A stretch of 64,000 nt of DNA from Chinchilla lanigera. Lineage: Eukaryota; Chordata; Mammalia; Rodentia; Chinchillidae. The first letter of the stretch is position 1. The number at the start of each line of letters is the position of its first letter. The position numbers and the translations under genes are program-made. The notes under the pieces are model-generated. The model searched no databases, was not told the DNA's origin, and worked only from the letters and a program-made list of their open reading frames with translations. This document shows, one piece after another, positions 1 to 12,481 of this stretch. The DNA is taken from positions 8,442,466 through 8,506,465 of the forward strand of contig NW_004955402.1 of the NCBI RefSeq assembly GCF_000276665.1, written 5' to 3'.

Positions 1-469
1 CTGAGAGTTCAGTATAGTCTGTTCTCCCTAAAACAAAGGCAAGCATGTACTTTCTTCTCTTATACACAGAACTCATAGTTAGTGTAGGGATCTGAAAGTC
101 TGCTAAGAAAATTAAAAATAGCTATGAAGACTATCTAGCGTAGTTCTTCATTCATAAATATGGTTTGATAAACAAGATGGAACAGTGGAAAAAGATAGTA
201 CAAAAGAAAAAGACCATGACCAGTCAACTGTCAGTGAAGAAAAATATTACATAATACAGGTAAGGACTTTAGTATGTACAATCAAACAATAAAGAGACAG
301 AGTGATAAAGACAAGAGAGAGGATAGACAGTCAGTCCAAAGAACTCAATCTTTGTCTAATAGGAGCTCTACACAAAAAATCCTGTGAAAGCAGAGAAGAA
401 GTACTGAAAGGAATAGGAGTTTATATTTTCCCAGTGTAGAAGACAAGACTGCATTTTCTGGAGGAAAGG

Positions 470-1400
470 AAAGAAGTGAACAGTTAAATGTCTGCTGCTG
501 ATATATATCAGGAGCTCAAGGATAAAAGGCTTTCCAGAGAGCTTCCTGAGGGCAAATGTGGAACACAACAGGTCATCTACAAAGGAATGAAGATCAGATG
601 GATGTCAGATACTTCATTAGCACTTTTACAGGCTGTAAGACAATTGACAAAGTCCTCAAAATTTAGGAGGAAAATTACTTAATATTCACATATTTCATCA
701 ATTGTTAACAAAGTCCAAGGACAAAGTAGAAAGTTTTTTGCAACATATAGGAACTACAACTCTTTAATGCCAGATATCCTCTGTTAAAAAACATACTTCA
801 GGACACTCTCCAGAAAAAATAAAAAAGATTTCAAAATAATAAAAAAGATATTGGAACTAATCAACGCTGGTATTTATTGGTATATCAGAATAAGGAACTA
901 CTAGGTTATAGTTATGCAGCAGTCCTAGAAATTAAATAATTTAAATTAGAAAAGGCTCAAAGTATAAAAACTTTACAATAAAAATAAAATATTTTTCAAA
1001 TGCATGATTAAGAAGTTACACTGTCAAAATGATTTATAAATAATTACACACTTTATTTCTCTTAAAAAATCAATTCTAAACCTGGGTAAAGAAAACAAAT
1101 CTCTATAAGAATTAAGCAATGTAAGCATGGTATAATTTGAACAAGTGATGACTAAAAGAAAAGATGCAGTTGTACTATTTAAAACCTCATGAAAGAGTAC
1201 CATTAATGAGATAGACAATATTTACTCATGCTATTATAAATGTTGGTTTTCAGTTTTATACTACATAGATATTCAAAATACTAAATATTGAATTGTTATG
1301 AACATAAGGATATAAGTATTAAATCTGATAACATAAAAGTAGTAATTTTGGAACTAATAGTAGTCCTGAAAATCAGTATAGAGGTGTAATTTCTTATCTG
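470..1400 (+). mobile_element. HAL1/LINE-1-like ORF1-region fossil
   Basis: The stretch resembles the ORF1-containing half-LINE family HAL1. It has a GGAGCTCAAGGATAAAAGGC-like block near 510, an AGATCAGATGGATGTCAGAT block near 590 and a GACAATTGACAAAGTCCTCA block near 640, in the order I remember for that family. The longest open frame (488-682) is 64 codons and ends without any intact domain, so no protein is expected. Boundaries are approximate. The sequence before 470 has a similar A-rich LINE-like texture, but I cannot place it. Confidence 0.45.
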
Positions 1401-1429
1401 AGACATAATCACTTAAAGTTAATGGAACT

Positions 1430-2320
1430 AGAAATAGTAACTCGACGTTGTAGAAGTACCACACTGAGATATCACCACAGGCAAGTTAGAATGGCTTGTA
1501 TAAAAAAGACTAAAGATAACAAGTGCTGATGTGGAAAAAATGTTCCTTGCACACTACTGGTGGGAACGTACATTAAGACAGCCATCTGGAGACAGTGCAG
1601 ATGTTCCTCAAAAAATTGAAAATAGAACTACTATGGGACTGAGGAACCCTTTTCTAGTGTACATGTCTACAGGAAAGGAAATCAGTATGACAAAGAGGCA
1701 TCTGTATTCCTATGTTTGTTGCCACGCTCTTCACAAAAGCTGATAAATTGAAATAATATGTGTCCTTCAGCCGATGCATGGATAAAGAGAATGTGGTAGG
1801 TATACACAGTGGAATGCCGTTCAACTATAGCAAAAAATCAGTTCCTATCTTTTGTGACAACCTGGGTGGTAGTGGAGATCATTACCTTGAGTAAAACAAG
1901 ATAGGCACTGAAAGATGAGTACCACGTGACCTCTATCATATGTGAAATCTAAAAATGTTGCTCTCAGGTAAGTTGAGAATAGAGCAGTGATTACCAGAGG
2001 CTGGGGGAAGTGGGGTTTGGGGAAATAGGGAAAGGCTGATAACTAGGTACTAAATTACAGTTAGATAGGAGGAAGTTCTGGTGTATGATTTCACAGTAAG
2101 GTGTCTACAGACAACAGTCATATACTGGATTTAAAAAAACTTTAAGAAAGTATTTTGAGAGTTTTCACTATAAAGAAATAATAAATATTTGAGGAGCTAG
2201 ATATGTTTAACCTAATTTAAATTACACAATGTATACATGTGTAGAAACATCACATTACCACAAAAATGTACAATTTTTATTTGTATATGTCAATTACAAA
2301 AATTAATTTAAATTTAAAAT
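1430..2320 (+). mobile_element. LINE-1 (L1M-type) ORF2 end and 3' UTR
   Basis: Plus-strand reading gives the degraded C-terminal region of L1 ORF2. Landmarks are the segment around 1540-1570 that corresponds to the conserved CTGTTGGTGGGAATG block, the GGATAAAGAGAATGTGGTA block at 1781-1799, and the 3' UTR phrase CAGAGGCTGGG at 1996-2006. The end is A-rich. Multiple stops and indels show an old, dead copy. Confidence 0.75.
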
Positions 2321-3540
2321 AAGGTTATAAAAATAACCCAGAGAAAAATAACAAGTTGCAAGACAACTGTCTATACTTAGGACAAGAGAAGGGAAGTCAT
2401 ATAGTAAGTTTGACAAATTCTTAGCTTTATATAAAAAATCATAGTGACTAACATAGATAAAATTTTATAAATAAGGTATATCACTTAGAAGCATGGTGTT
2501 ATCTCCTAAAATAAGTAAAAACACAATGAAGAAGTTTGCCATGAGGAGTGGGAGCAGAGGTATCTGGAAGACTGACATCATCCTCTACTCAGCATACTTT
2601 GTGCTTTTATTGTATTTTTTGGATTTTACCATACATTTAAAACAATTCTATAATATTTTCATTAGAAAAAAATAATTATATTCTTTGCACTTTGACATTT
2701 ATTAGCATAACTTTTCTTAGACGCATTTGTGAGTCAGGTGATACATATCAAGACAAGGTTTCCTTCATATCGTTTCAGACTCATTCCAGATGCTCAATCA
2801 CAATGCATGCTAGAGTCCTACAAGGGCAGGAAAGAGAAGGACACAAAAGTCCAACTGATTCAATTAACTGAGAAACAATATGACTTTGAAGGCTTTTCTT
2901 TTCCTCTATGTAACATTTTAATGAGCCATTAATGTAGTACCTAATAAAGTACTACTTTTAGGTATGTAGTACCTAAAAGTACTACATTTTAATGAGCCAT
3001 TTAATGTAGTACCTAACAAAGACATGCCTATGGAGACTTATGGCCTGAAACACCCAGATCATTAGCAAAACTTTTATACCAAATAAATAATTTACTATGA
3101 AGAAAAGCATGAAATCTTGAAGAAATTTCCATAAACCCCACTTAAATTACTGATAGCTTACAAGCAGGAATTTTGAATAGAATTACAGTATTGACACAAT
3201 CTAAGTTACTTTGTTCAACTGTTGCAATCAAAGTGATTTCTGCTAAGGGGTAAAGTTTATGTGAGTGAGCATGTTTATGATAACAAATGAATAAAGGCAT
3301 ACTGTATTGGCCAGTTTTTGGTAAATCTCCAACTCCTCTGTTAGACATTTCGTTGCCTTCCTAACTGGGCAATGGAGATCTACGTATATTCCACTGATTA
3401 ACAGATATAAATGGATGTATATATGCCTTTAAAAGTGGAGAGAAATGCTTGCTGTGTTTTAATATTTGTTATAAGAAACAATAATATTCTTTGTAACTTT
3501 GAATGCTAAATTTGGGATATTCATTCCACTTACTGGCACC
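2320..3540. other. AT-rich stretch, no gene recognised
   Basis: No coding exon or assignable repeat family is visible. The one local structure is a 71-bp-period duplication with a hairpin at 2913-3016, listed separately. Confidence 0.5.
2913..3016. repeat. 71-bp-period tandem duplication containing a hairpin
   Basis: A block of about 32 bp beginning ACATTTTAATGAGCCATT at 2913 recurs at 2984 with a single extra T. Between the copies lie inverted arms CTTTTAGGTA (2955-2964) and TACCTAAAAG (2970-2979) around a 5-nt loop. The arms extend outward to 16 bp with one mismatch (2949-2964 and 2970-2985). Confidence 0.85.
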
Positions 3541-3545
3541 TGACC

Positions 3546-3634
3546 TTTTTTTCCAGTGCTGTGCCCTGAACCCAAGGGTTCATGCATACAAGGCAGGTGT
3601 TCTACTACTGAGTTACATCCTTAGCCTAACATTT
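3546..3634 (-). mobile_element. ID-like SINE fragment
   Basis: The minus strand carries an ID/B4-type tRNA-derived core. In plus orientation it reads as a degraded CCCTGAACCCAAGG...GGCAGGTGTTCTACTACTGAGTTACAT, matching the reversed GCTCAGTGGTAGA / CCTGGGTTC boxes. No target-site duplication was found and the copy is old. Confidence 0.7.
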
Positions 3635-3639
3635 TTGTT

Positions 3640-6550
3640 CAAGCTAGATACCATAAGTAATTAATTTTAAAGATAAAGGTTAATATTGCCTTTTCTAAAA
3701 TTCTAATACTTGGTTTTCCGGTATGATTACAAATACACAAACATTCCATTAAGTGCTCTTTTTTAAGGTCATCAGGAGATTGCATAATACATTTAGACTA
3801 CCAACCATTTTGGGTGCCAAAGAATCCCTGGTTGAACCATTAAAAGTATATGAGAAATTAAAATTTGTGAATGGAACATAGGCTACTATTTAAAAGTTTC
3901 TAGAGGTTTAAAGCATCCTCACTGTTGTGAAATTCACAATAGGATTTCTCTCACCAAAATTTAGCTAAGGGAAAATGTTGAGCCTACAGAAATAGGCTCC
4001 CTGAAGAAATCTAGCAAGTGTTTACGTGGGTATTATGTCTAATTCTAAATGTGTGTTCTGGATAAGAGTAATTACTTGCTTTTCAATATATATTTTGTAA
4101 AAAGAAATGGTTTGGTAAGTATTAGGCGAGAAGAAATTGATGAGGAAACTTTGAAATAATCATTTTCTAATGTACTTGGCTGATTACCTACAGTTTTATA
4201 TTTCTAAGGGCTAATATGAAGAGTATGTAAGAAATTTTGCAATCAAATAAGTTTCAGGATCATTGAGGTAATAACTCATATCAAAGTAGGATTCAGTTTT
4301 AGAGGTAAACGACAAAGCATTTAGAGGGCAAAAGCAGGTGGTACTTTTCTTGCTGTGATTCTCATGGAGGGGATTAAACTCCCTGCGATAGTCTGGACAG
4401 GCATCCATAGAACACAACAGTACACTGATATTGACAACTTCCTGGAACTTCCGAGGTGCTATACTTACTCTGAGTGATGTCAAACAGCACAACTTGAAGT
4501 CTGTTGCACTGGGTCTCTTCTTGCCAATACTCAGTCTTTTTTTATTGATCCTGGGTCATTTGATATACCAGGCAGAGTCCTCTTAGTCCTACATAAGGAA
4601 TCAAATAACCACTTGGAAGGTTTGTTTGGTGACAGGAAACAAGGGATGTCCAGAAAAGGGCCACAGACTCGGAAACTTTAATTGTCATAAGGACCATAAA
4701 TCAAAAGCCTTCGGCTGTACCAGAACAATAAATAATGATAATTTTTAATCTTACTATTCATTCTTAACCATAATATAATCTCTAAATTAAACCCTGGGAG
4801 TAAAAAAATTATAAATAACTTAAGCCAGAATGACCTTTGATAATATACTTTAAGTTAATCATAAATTTCCTTATAATTATTTAACAAAGAAAGTGTGGTA
4901 TTGTTTTATTAAAAGACCAAAGACTTACGTTAATAGCTCATAAATATAACTTCAGATGCTGCCAAGGAGTCACAGCTACACCAAAGAAGAATAGAAAACA
5001 TGATTCTCTTTATTTATACACCAGAGGAATCAGAAGTTCAAAGTAGAGGGGACTGAGAAAGTACTCAAAATCCCTGATTAATGCTCTAAAATTCTGGAAC
5101 CAGAGGAAATTAGACACATAACCTGAGTTCAGTGAATTGAGATTTTTTTCCAACTATGACTCATACGCTATAAGGCTAGTGACTCAGTCTCTGACTGTTT
5201 GCTAACCTCAAATCACACCTGTGCATCTATTACTGAATTTAGAAACGTTAGAGCATTATGTACCCAAGAATGTAAAGGTTGCTGGCAGAGTGTATCTCCC
5301 TCTCTGAAGGTCACAGCGGGTACTGATGCAGTGAGAGATCACCACCAGGGCCCCTCTAACATCAGACTCCCTTCTGCATCTCAGCTTGCTTGCAGGTGAA
5401 CAAGCTACCTTTATGATTCCAAAATAAGCATGTACTGAAGACTTTATAAAATCAGTCTTACCGATGACTTTTGGAGTCAGCTTTGCGCATGAAAGCCAAA
5501 CATTTCCTGGAATGCAAACACCCAAGAAAAACCTAATTGGAGTAATTGACCTCTAGTGTCCTTCGTTCTGATTCCTCATCAGTTTAATTCAGATCCATCT
5601 TCTTATATTAAGCATTACCTCTGTCCAAGTGGCTTCAATGATACTATTGGCAGAATATCACAGGAGGAAAATAAAAAGTATTAGAAAAATTAATCAATGT
5701 GAGCAGAGAAAAAATTTGAAATAATAAATGGGAGATTCCTGCTACAATAGAAGATTTTCAAATAAGTTGGGGTTCACATCCTCTTCTCATTTATCAAAGG
5801 AAATTTGAGTAATCACTGAAAGCCTAGTGAGTGTTAAAAAATTTTTACTTTGGTAACTTTTTTAAGAATATAAGTTAAAGACATGGTAGGAAAAATTGAT
5901 TTTCAAATATTTGAAGATATTAATGACAAATGGCCATTAATGACCAAAACATTCATCTGAAAGTTGACTAATAAGATATATGTAAAAGATTATGTTAGGC
6001 ACAGATTTCAGAAACTTTAACTCCATCAGACACAAATTGGCAGCATGAAGAAACATCAGTTAAACTCTGAGGTGAACAAGAAAGATAAATGAAAAATATG
6101 AAAGCCAACACAAGACCCCATAAGCACAGAATAGTCTGCAAAGCTAACATAAAGACAAACAAGTCTGAGGTTTCCAAGGGTGCCATAGACCACTATTACA
6201 GTTCCACTTTGAATCACTTAACGAAGTACACATTATATTTACTATATACTACTGAAATAACCTGAGATGTTTACACATTGCAGGAGAGAATAATTAGAAA
6301 GATAATTAAAACCAGGAATAAATTCTAGGAATATAAATTGTACAGAAAATTAACATTCCAGACAGATGGAGAGCTGCCAATTAAGTATGATCAAGCATTC
6401 TATAATGTCTCTATGGATGATTTCTAAATTGTTCACTCTGAAAAATGAAGGAAAATACTAAAATACTTTTAATTTCTCAAGAGTTCTAAAATGGAAATTG
6501 GGAAAAGGGATTTGGGTCCAACATTAATAGCTTGAAAATCAACACTCCTG
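3640..6550. other. AT-rich intergenic or intronic sequence, nothing assigned
   Basis: No open frame above 93 codons and no family I can name with confidence. Parts (for example 4080-4180 and 6230-6460) have the A-rich, LINE-like composition common in the window. The slightly GC-richer patch at 5180-5530 contains overlapping short open frames on both strands with no recognisable domain. Confidence 0.4.
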
Positions 6551-6559
6551 TTTTTATTA

Positions 6560-7720
6560 GAGAAGAAAAAGATTGAACAAATTGAGAAATCGATGACATC
6601 TCCCGGACCCGTCAGGTTACTGAGGTTTCAGGGCAAATGGCCACCAGAAGAGCTGGGGAGAAGGTCACTCTGGGCTCACAGCTGGGATATGCTTACCTGT
6701 AGAAAGAGCTGCTAGCATCGGAAACTGCCAAAAGCACTTTAATAGTAATTTTGACAAAATCCTGGAAGCCGGATGTGGACGAGCATGAGAGTAAGAAACT
6801 CCTGGAGGAAGGTCTCATTCTTAGGAGAACCTTCCATTTGATTGGCTTTAGTTGTAGGAAGCCCAGCAGGTATCACGGTGAAGCTAAGAGCAAGCTCCCT
6901 GTTGCTATCGCAGGGGTGTGACCATTGTCAAATATACTGAAAGCCTCTCCATAACGAGATCCTACTTGCCAAGGGAAACACTTTCCTAGAGCCCTATTCC
7001 ATCTAGGAGAAGGATCCTCCTCCCAAACTAGCTTCCTCTAGTTTTGTCTTTCAAGTAAAGGAGGAAAATAGCCAATTAGTCAATAGAGTTAAAATATATT
7101 GAGAGCATGCAGCCAAGAGAGTAGAAGGGGAAATTTTGCATGGACCCAGAGGAACATTTACAGAGATCATAGTTCACAGGCACAGATCCTCTAAAAGACT
7201 GAGATTTAATCAGGACGTTGCAGAATACTCACCCTTCCCCACACTTCTCCAGCAGACTGATGTGGTTCAATATAATCAAAGTGAATTGCACTTGAAGGAG
7301 CTGCAAGATACAGACTTTCTTGGAGGATGGTTGCTGCGGGAAGTCCAAAGTCAAAGGGAGATGAAAACAAATGCACAAGAGGGAATTGGACCCTCCCGCA
7401 CCTACAGCTGAAGTCGATGTGAAACATAGTCCAGCTGCAAGGCGGAGTGGCATACACGCTCTCATGAAAGACCTGGAGCAATCAGTCAGTTCCTGTTAGA
7501 CCATACAGCGTGTCCAGCTTTCAACAAAAGAAAAAGAACTTTAAGGAACAAAAAATCTTGTACGGAGATAAGTGAAATGATCGACAGCAATATCGCAGGG
7601 ATGTGAGAGAGGAACTGAGAATTCTGTTAGAATGTACTAGTCCACATATGATGTTATTGGAAGAGTTTACATCTGTTACAAATGTATATTGTAGATTCTA
7701 GGTCAGTCACTGATTCTTTT
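6560..7720 (+). mobile_element. Possible 5' region of an old LINE-1
   Basis: This GC-richer block lies directly upstream of a sense L1 ORF2 fossil, in the position expected for an L1 5' UTR. Phrases such as GGGCTCACAGCTGGGA near 6690 recall mammalian L1 5' UTRs. Open frames of 78-91 codons at 7136-7481 lie on both strands and show no domain. The assignment rests mainly on position, and the block could be unique sequence. Confidence 0.3.
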
Positions 7721-7729
7721 AAAAAAGAT

Positions 7730-9330
7730 GATCAGTTGATTTATTAAAAGGAAATAAAATAGAATCGTGAAAGTTTCTATTAAAAACAGAGAAATCAGGA
7801 AAAGAATAGATTAGAACAAATATAATGAATATAAAAGTTAAGAGCAGTATACATTACTGCAACTATATCCGTATTACTCTAAGTGTGAATGGCCAAAATT
7901 CATTTATTGAAAGGTAGACACTGTCAAGATAGATTTTTTAAAAGAATCAAAACAGATTTAATAGTATATTGTCTATAAAATGCATTGAATATAAAGAATC
8001 AGACTAGTTAAAAGTAAGAAGTAAAGTTAGACCATGCCAGTAATAATAAAAGGAAAGCTAGAGTTATATATTAATTTTTGACAAAGTAGACATGAGGACA
8101 ATTTATCAGGAATAAACAAGAGTAGTGCATGTTGATAATGAACTATTCTCCAAGACGTCACAACAATTTTAAACATACACGTACCTGACAACAGAAAATC
8201 AAAATACTTCTGTCAAAGGCTAATAGATCTGGAAGGAGAAATAGATAGGTCCACTTTTACATCTGGAAACTTTACCACCCTTTTTCAGTGGCTGATAGGT
8301 CAGGCAGGAAGAAAAATAAGTAAGGTTGTAATTGAGCTAAACAGCACCCTGAAAGACCTGGACACTTAGACAATATTGAACGGCAGAAAAATAAATATTT
8401 TTCTCACTCTCACAAGGAACATTCACCCTGATAGTTTACACTCTGGACAAAACACATCCTCACAAATTTACAAAATAGCAATTATATAAAATATTACCAT
8501 ATCAGGACTAATTTGAACTCAGTAATAGAAAAATAAAATTCCCAAATGTTTGGTAATTTGGCAACACATCTTTACATTTCTAAATAACATGTGGATCAAA
8601 AAGAACTATGAAAGGGAATTGGAGTATTTTTAAAATGAACATGAAAATACTTATTAAAATTAATACTTCTCAAAATTTGGGGGATATAGCAAAACCATAT
8701 GTAGAATAAAATTTATACCATTAAACATATGTGTAGGAAAAAAGCGATCTGAAATTAATAACCTAGGCATCCACTTGAGAAAACTAGAAAATTAAGAGTA
8801 ATGCATGCCTAAAGCAAGCCAAAGCAAACAACAGGAAGATGAGGACAGAAATGAACGAAAGCATAAAGAGAAAAATAGAAAGTAATAATTAAACAGAAGC
8901 TGAGTCTTTATCATTAAAGAGGGCACAATGAGAAGGGGAGAAGGAGGAAGGGAGGAAAGAAGAGGGAGCTGAGAAGACAGCAGTAGAGGAGAGGAAAGAA
9001 ACAGGAAATAGAGGTCCTTATGAGAAACTTTACTGTGATTATTATTACCAGTCCATGAACCTTAAGCAAATACTAAAGGAATTTCAAGAAATATTGTGTC
9101 CCCAATTGATAGATTATATGACATGGATCAATTGCAGGAAATACACAGACTACCAACACTACATCTATTAAAGAAATCACCAAAATTAGTAGCAAATTGA
9201 ATCCAACTGTTTTAAAACAGAATTATACCTCACAGCCAAGAGGGATCAGTTCCAGTTGCAGAAAATTTCAAAACAGTGGAAGAAGCCAGATAACTATAAA
9301 ACAAGGAGAGTTCCCTCCAAAAGGTAAAAG
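7730..9330 (+). mobile_element. LINE-1 ORF2 fossil, endonuclease to early RT region
   Basis: Plus-strand sequence follows the order of L1 ORF2. Around 8150-8280 it has the degraded counterpart of the part of the endonuclease domain that describes dated target features, including a GATCTGGAAGGAGAAATAGA block (8227-8246). Around 8820-8930 comes the AAGCAAACAACAGGAAG and AGAAATGAACGAAAGCATAAAGAG section. A purine-only tract (8932-9010) lies inside it. There are many stops and no intact frame. Confidence 0.65.
8930..9012. repeat. Polypurine (GA-rich) tract
   Basis: Nearly uninterrupted purines on the plus strand (AAGGGGAGAAGGAGGAAGGG and similar). This is a low-complexity expansion within old LINE sequence. 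Confidence 0.85.
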
Positions 9331-9339
9331 TAATTAGCA

Positions 9340-10190
9340 GGAGATAAGCTTCAGACACCAGCTTGCCTTGGGCCTCTGACAATAGTTCTGGACTACTTCT
9401 GTGTCGCCTTTTCCCTGTGAAAATAGTTCATCCATAGCACATCCAAGAGGGCCTCAATACACTGCCTGGAATATTGCAAATTTGGAATAAAATTTAAATA
9501 TCATTCTTAGTCATAGTGTTACTTTTGGTTACAACAATTTGTTTTGCCAGAAAACATCAGCCTCTGACAGGAGGTCCAGGCTTGAAGATGCTGTCGCCAA
9601 GCAACCAGCCCCCTCCAGGATCCTTCAGCTTTCCTACCCTTGACTGCACCAAACCACAACATCTCCTTTCTCCTTTAACTATGCAATAGAGACCAGGTTG
9701 TAGTTAAAACCTGTCTGTTTGTTAGAAAGCGACTTCATGCTAAACCTGGCCTTAACATCTGTCCTCTTATTCACACAGCCAGTGAGGTCGAAATAGTATC
9801 AAAATGGAGGGGAGTGAAAATCTGTGGTTAGCATCCAGTATTAGTGTCTGGTCCAGAAATAAATGCGAATTTGTTTTCTGTGGTGCCACATTGTGTTATA
9901 TGGTATTCTTTTTTATATATGAAACATACAACATGGCTACTACAAGTCGTTAGGGACTTGGCAGGGTTTTGTGATAGGTTACTGTCCTTGAGGAAGTCTG
10001 TATGTGTTTTACATCATGTAGACTGAAAGGCAGGCTGCTTGTCAATCTGAATTTTTGCTTGGGTTTTGATGTTACACAGTCATACTGCACACTGAAGCAA
10101 ACACTTTTCTGCTCCTTTGTGCGCACCTTGAAAATATTTCATAACCAGTAGAAAACTGACATCCATCATTTCTGAATATATGCTCTATAG
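9340..10190. other. Unassigned sequence with an LTR-like texture around 9540-9790
   Basis: The segment 9540-9790 is GC-richer than its flanks and resembles a retroviral LTR or other repeat in composition, but I cannot fix termini or a family. It contains GTCGCCAAGCAAC (9591-9603), which matches the RFX X-box consensus GTNRCC-N-RGYAAC. Confidence 0.35.
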
Positions 10191-10430
10191 CAGCGATGGT
10201 GAACCTTTTAGACATGAGTACCCAAACTGCAACTCAAAGCCCACTTATTTATCATAAAGTACCAGCACTGCAACTAAACTTGAATACTGTGGTTTTAGTT
10301 TAGAGAAAACAACTCATGCGTTAACATCCTTTGTCTTCAAAGCAAAACAAATAACACACATGTTATAGGTCTGCCTATAACATGTGCTTTATAGCCTACC
10401 AAGATATGTTCGCCGGCTGTGTGTGTTTCA
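10191..10430 (+). mobile_element. hAT-superfamily DNA transposon fragment, 5' end retained
   Basis: It begins with CAGCGATGGTGAACCTTTTA, a typical hAT terminal inverted repeat, followed by CCCAAACTGCAACTC and CCCACTTATTTATC. From memory this closely follows a non-autonomous hAT family of the OposCharlie1/OC1 type. A perfect 13-bp inverted repeat lies at 10357-10369 and 10374-10386. CpGs survive at 10193, 10319 and around 10410. No matching right-hand terminal repeat was found, so the copy appears 3'-truncated and its right edge is uncertain. Confidence 0.65.
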
Positions 10431-10559
10431 ATAATAGGCTATCTAAACAAAAGGAAAGGAATGACAATGTGCCAACCCAATTTCTGGTGAAACTTTCATC
10501 TTGTAATCCATTACTCTTTCAATTATTACTATATACTAGTGTGTTTAGTTGCATATAAA

Positions 10560-10860
10560 TGAATGAATAACTTAGGAACATCATTAACAGAATGACCTTT
10601 AGCCAAGTATGAAAGAGTTGAAATTAGTCTCTCCAGCTATGACCAGATTCAGAGATGGAAAAAGAGATCTGTGGAAGAGAGACAGAGGAAGGTGGGGAGG
10701 AAGGGGGTTAAAAATGATCAAGGTGCATATGCGTATGAACCAATTCCCCAAAATAAATGTCGTTATTATGTGACATGAACATGCACTAATAAAACAACAG
10801 AGTGGGTTCATAAAGAATGCTAACAATTCAAGCAATGAAACAGGCCATAGTTCAGTTGTG
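10560..10860. other. Purine-rich segment resembling a rodent L1 3' UTR
   Basis: GGAAGGTGGGGAGGAAGGGG at 10688-10707 followed by an A-rich tail-like stretch recalls the G-rich polypurine block of rodent L1 3' UTRs, and a comparable block is seen at 58305-58350. No termini are defined. The minus-strand 78-codon frame here is a shadow of the purine tract. Confidence 0.3.
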
Positions 10861-11044
10861 CACCTTCATTCTCCATTCGGTTGGTTTGGTTTCCACCTTG
10901 GAGTGAGGATGCCTGCAGAGACACTGGGCTCAAGTCGGGAGTCACAGAGGTGGCTGGTTCATTATCAGAGGGTCTCTTGTACCTGTGTCCCATCCTCTGT
11001 CAAGGAATCCTGCCTGGATTTTAGATTTGGGTCCTTGCTGTTCT

Positions 11045-11830
11045 GACTGATCATTCAAATTTTTAAAATTATTTAATTGACAAAAAACAGTACATAATCA
11101 TAGGGTAAAATGTGACATTTTGATACATATATACATTGTGGAATGATTAAACTTGAGTAATTGACAGAGCTATTACCTACTTATCTTTTTTGTTGTGAGA
11201 ACATGTAAAAAGGATTATTTTACTAATTTTGAATTACACAGTGTATTATGATTAACTCTTCACCTGGCTGTTCAGTACATCCTTAAAATGTATGCCTCTG
11301 GTCCAACTGAAAACCTGTAGCCTTTAGGTACCATGTTCTCTTTCTCCACCCTCAAATTAGGGGGTCTCCATACTACTGTCTAGTACTGCGGGTTTTACTT
11401 GTTAGACTTCGCAAATGAGTGAGGCCATGCCACACTGTCTTTCCGTGTCTGACTTTTTAACTTAGCATAATATCCTCCAGGTTCATCTATGTTGTAGTAA
11501 ATGACAAAATGTTTTTAAAGGCCAGATAATATTTCAGTGTGTGAGTATATTATTTTCTTTTCATATTACATTTATGTTCTGTCCACTGTTGGTGGACAGT
11601 AAGGTTGTTTTCATATTTTGGCTGCAATGAAATGGGAGTGCGTATATCTATTTAATGTACTGATTTCAGTTCCTTTGGGTCTTTATCTAGGTTGCTTGGT
11701 AATATGCTAATTCTGCTTTGTTTTTTGTTTGAGGAACTCCCATAGAATTTTTTTATAGTAGCTATACTAATTTACATCACCATCAACAATACCTTTTCAT
11801 CATAAAAAATTAAATATATAAAATGTGATT
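11045..11830 (-). mobile_element. LINE-1 3' end, antisense
   Basis: The plus strand reads as the complement of an L1M 3' end: TAATTGACAAAAAACAGTA near 11074, TTCATCTATGTTGTAGTAAATGACA near 11482, and GTCCACTGTTGGTGGACAG at 11581-11599 in the place of the usual small-step description block. The order from 3' UTR into ORF2 is preserved. Many substitutions indicate an old copy. Confidence 0.75.
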
Positions 11831-12480
11831 ATGATGTATAGCTTCAGAATTTATGGCATTTCCTCCCCCGCCAAATGCAAAGTCTGAATTTCTGAATTCT
11901 CATCTATCAATTTATGGGTCCTTTCTTATAACGCACTGTCGAGGAGTTCTTTAATGAGAATGTTCCTTTTCCATATAAATGCAAACACATTCTACTCTTC
12001 CACAAAATTTTGGGCAGTAATGCTATCACAACAAATCCATAAATCATTTGAGGTTACACTACATAGTATTTTCAGTATATAAGTATAATTTTATGTTTTC
12101 CCAAGTGTCCATGGTGTTTTGAGCTCATTCAAGAAGAAAAATATCTGTCTCTGCCAATACATTTTGGTGAGTTCATCTCCTTTCATAGAAATCTCTGAGG
12201 ATTTCCTAATTAGAAGGACTTACAGGAAATATCAAACATTCTAAATAACTGATGTGCTCTAATTAAGGTCTCAGCAATTGAGCAAATTAACCTTTATATT
12301 TGTGCAAAATCAAACTACATGACAGTTCCAGAAAGTTTCTAAGCAATTGAGGAAATAATAGGAAACAAGGAAACAAAGGAGAAAGACAATTTTGCATTGT
12401 TACTATAGTATTTTAATTATGCAATTAAATTGATAGCAATGCTCTCTCTCCAAAATTAAAAATAATGAGATATCTGGTGT
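11830..12480. other. AT-rich sequence, nothing recognised
   Basis: No gene or nameable repeat family is seen. The conservative texture with scattered AATTA cores (12160-12480) could be single-copy DNA. Confidence 0.4.
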
Positions 12481-12481
12481 T

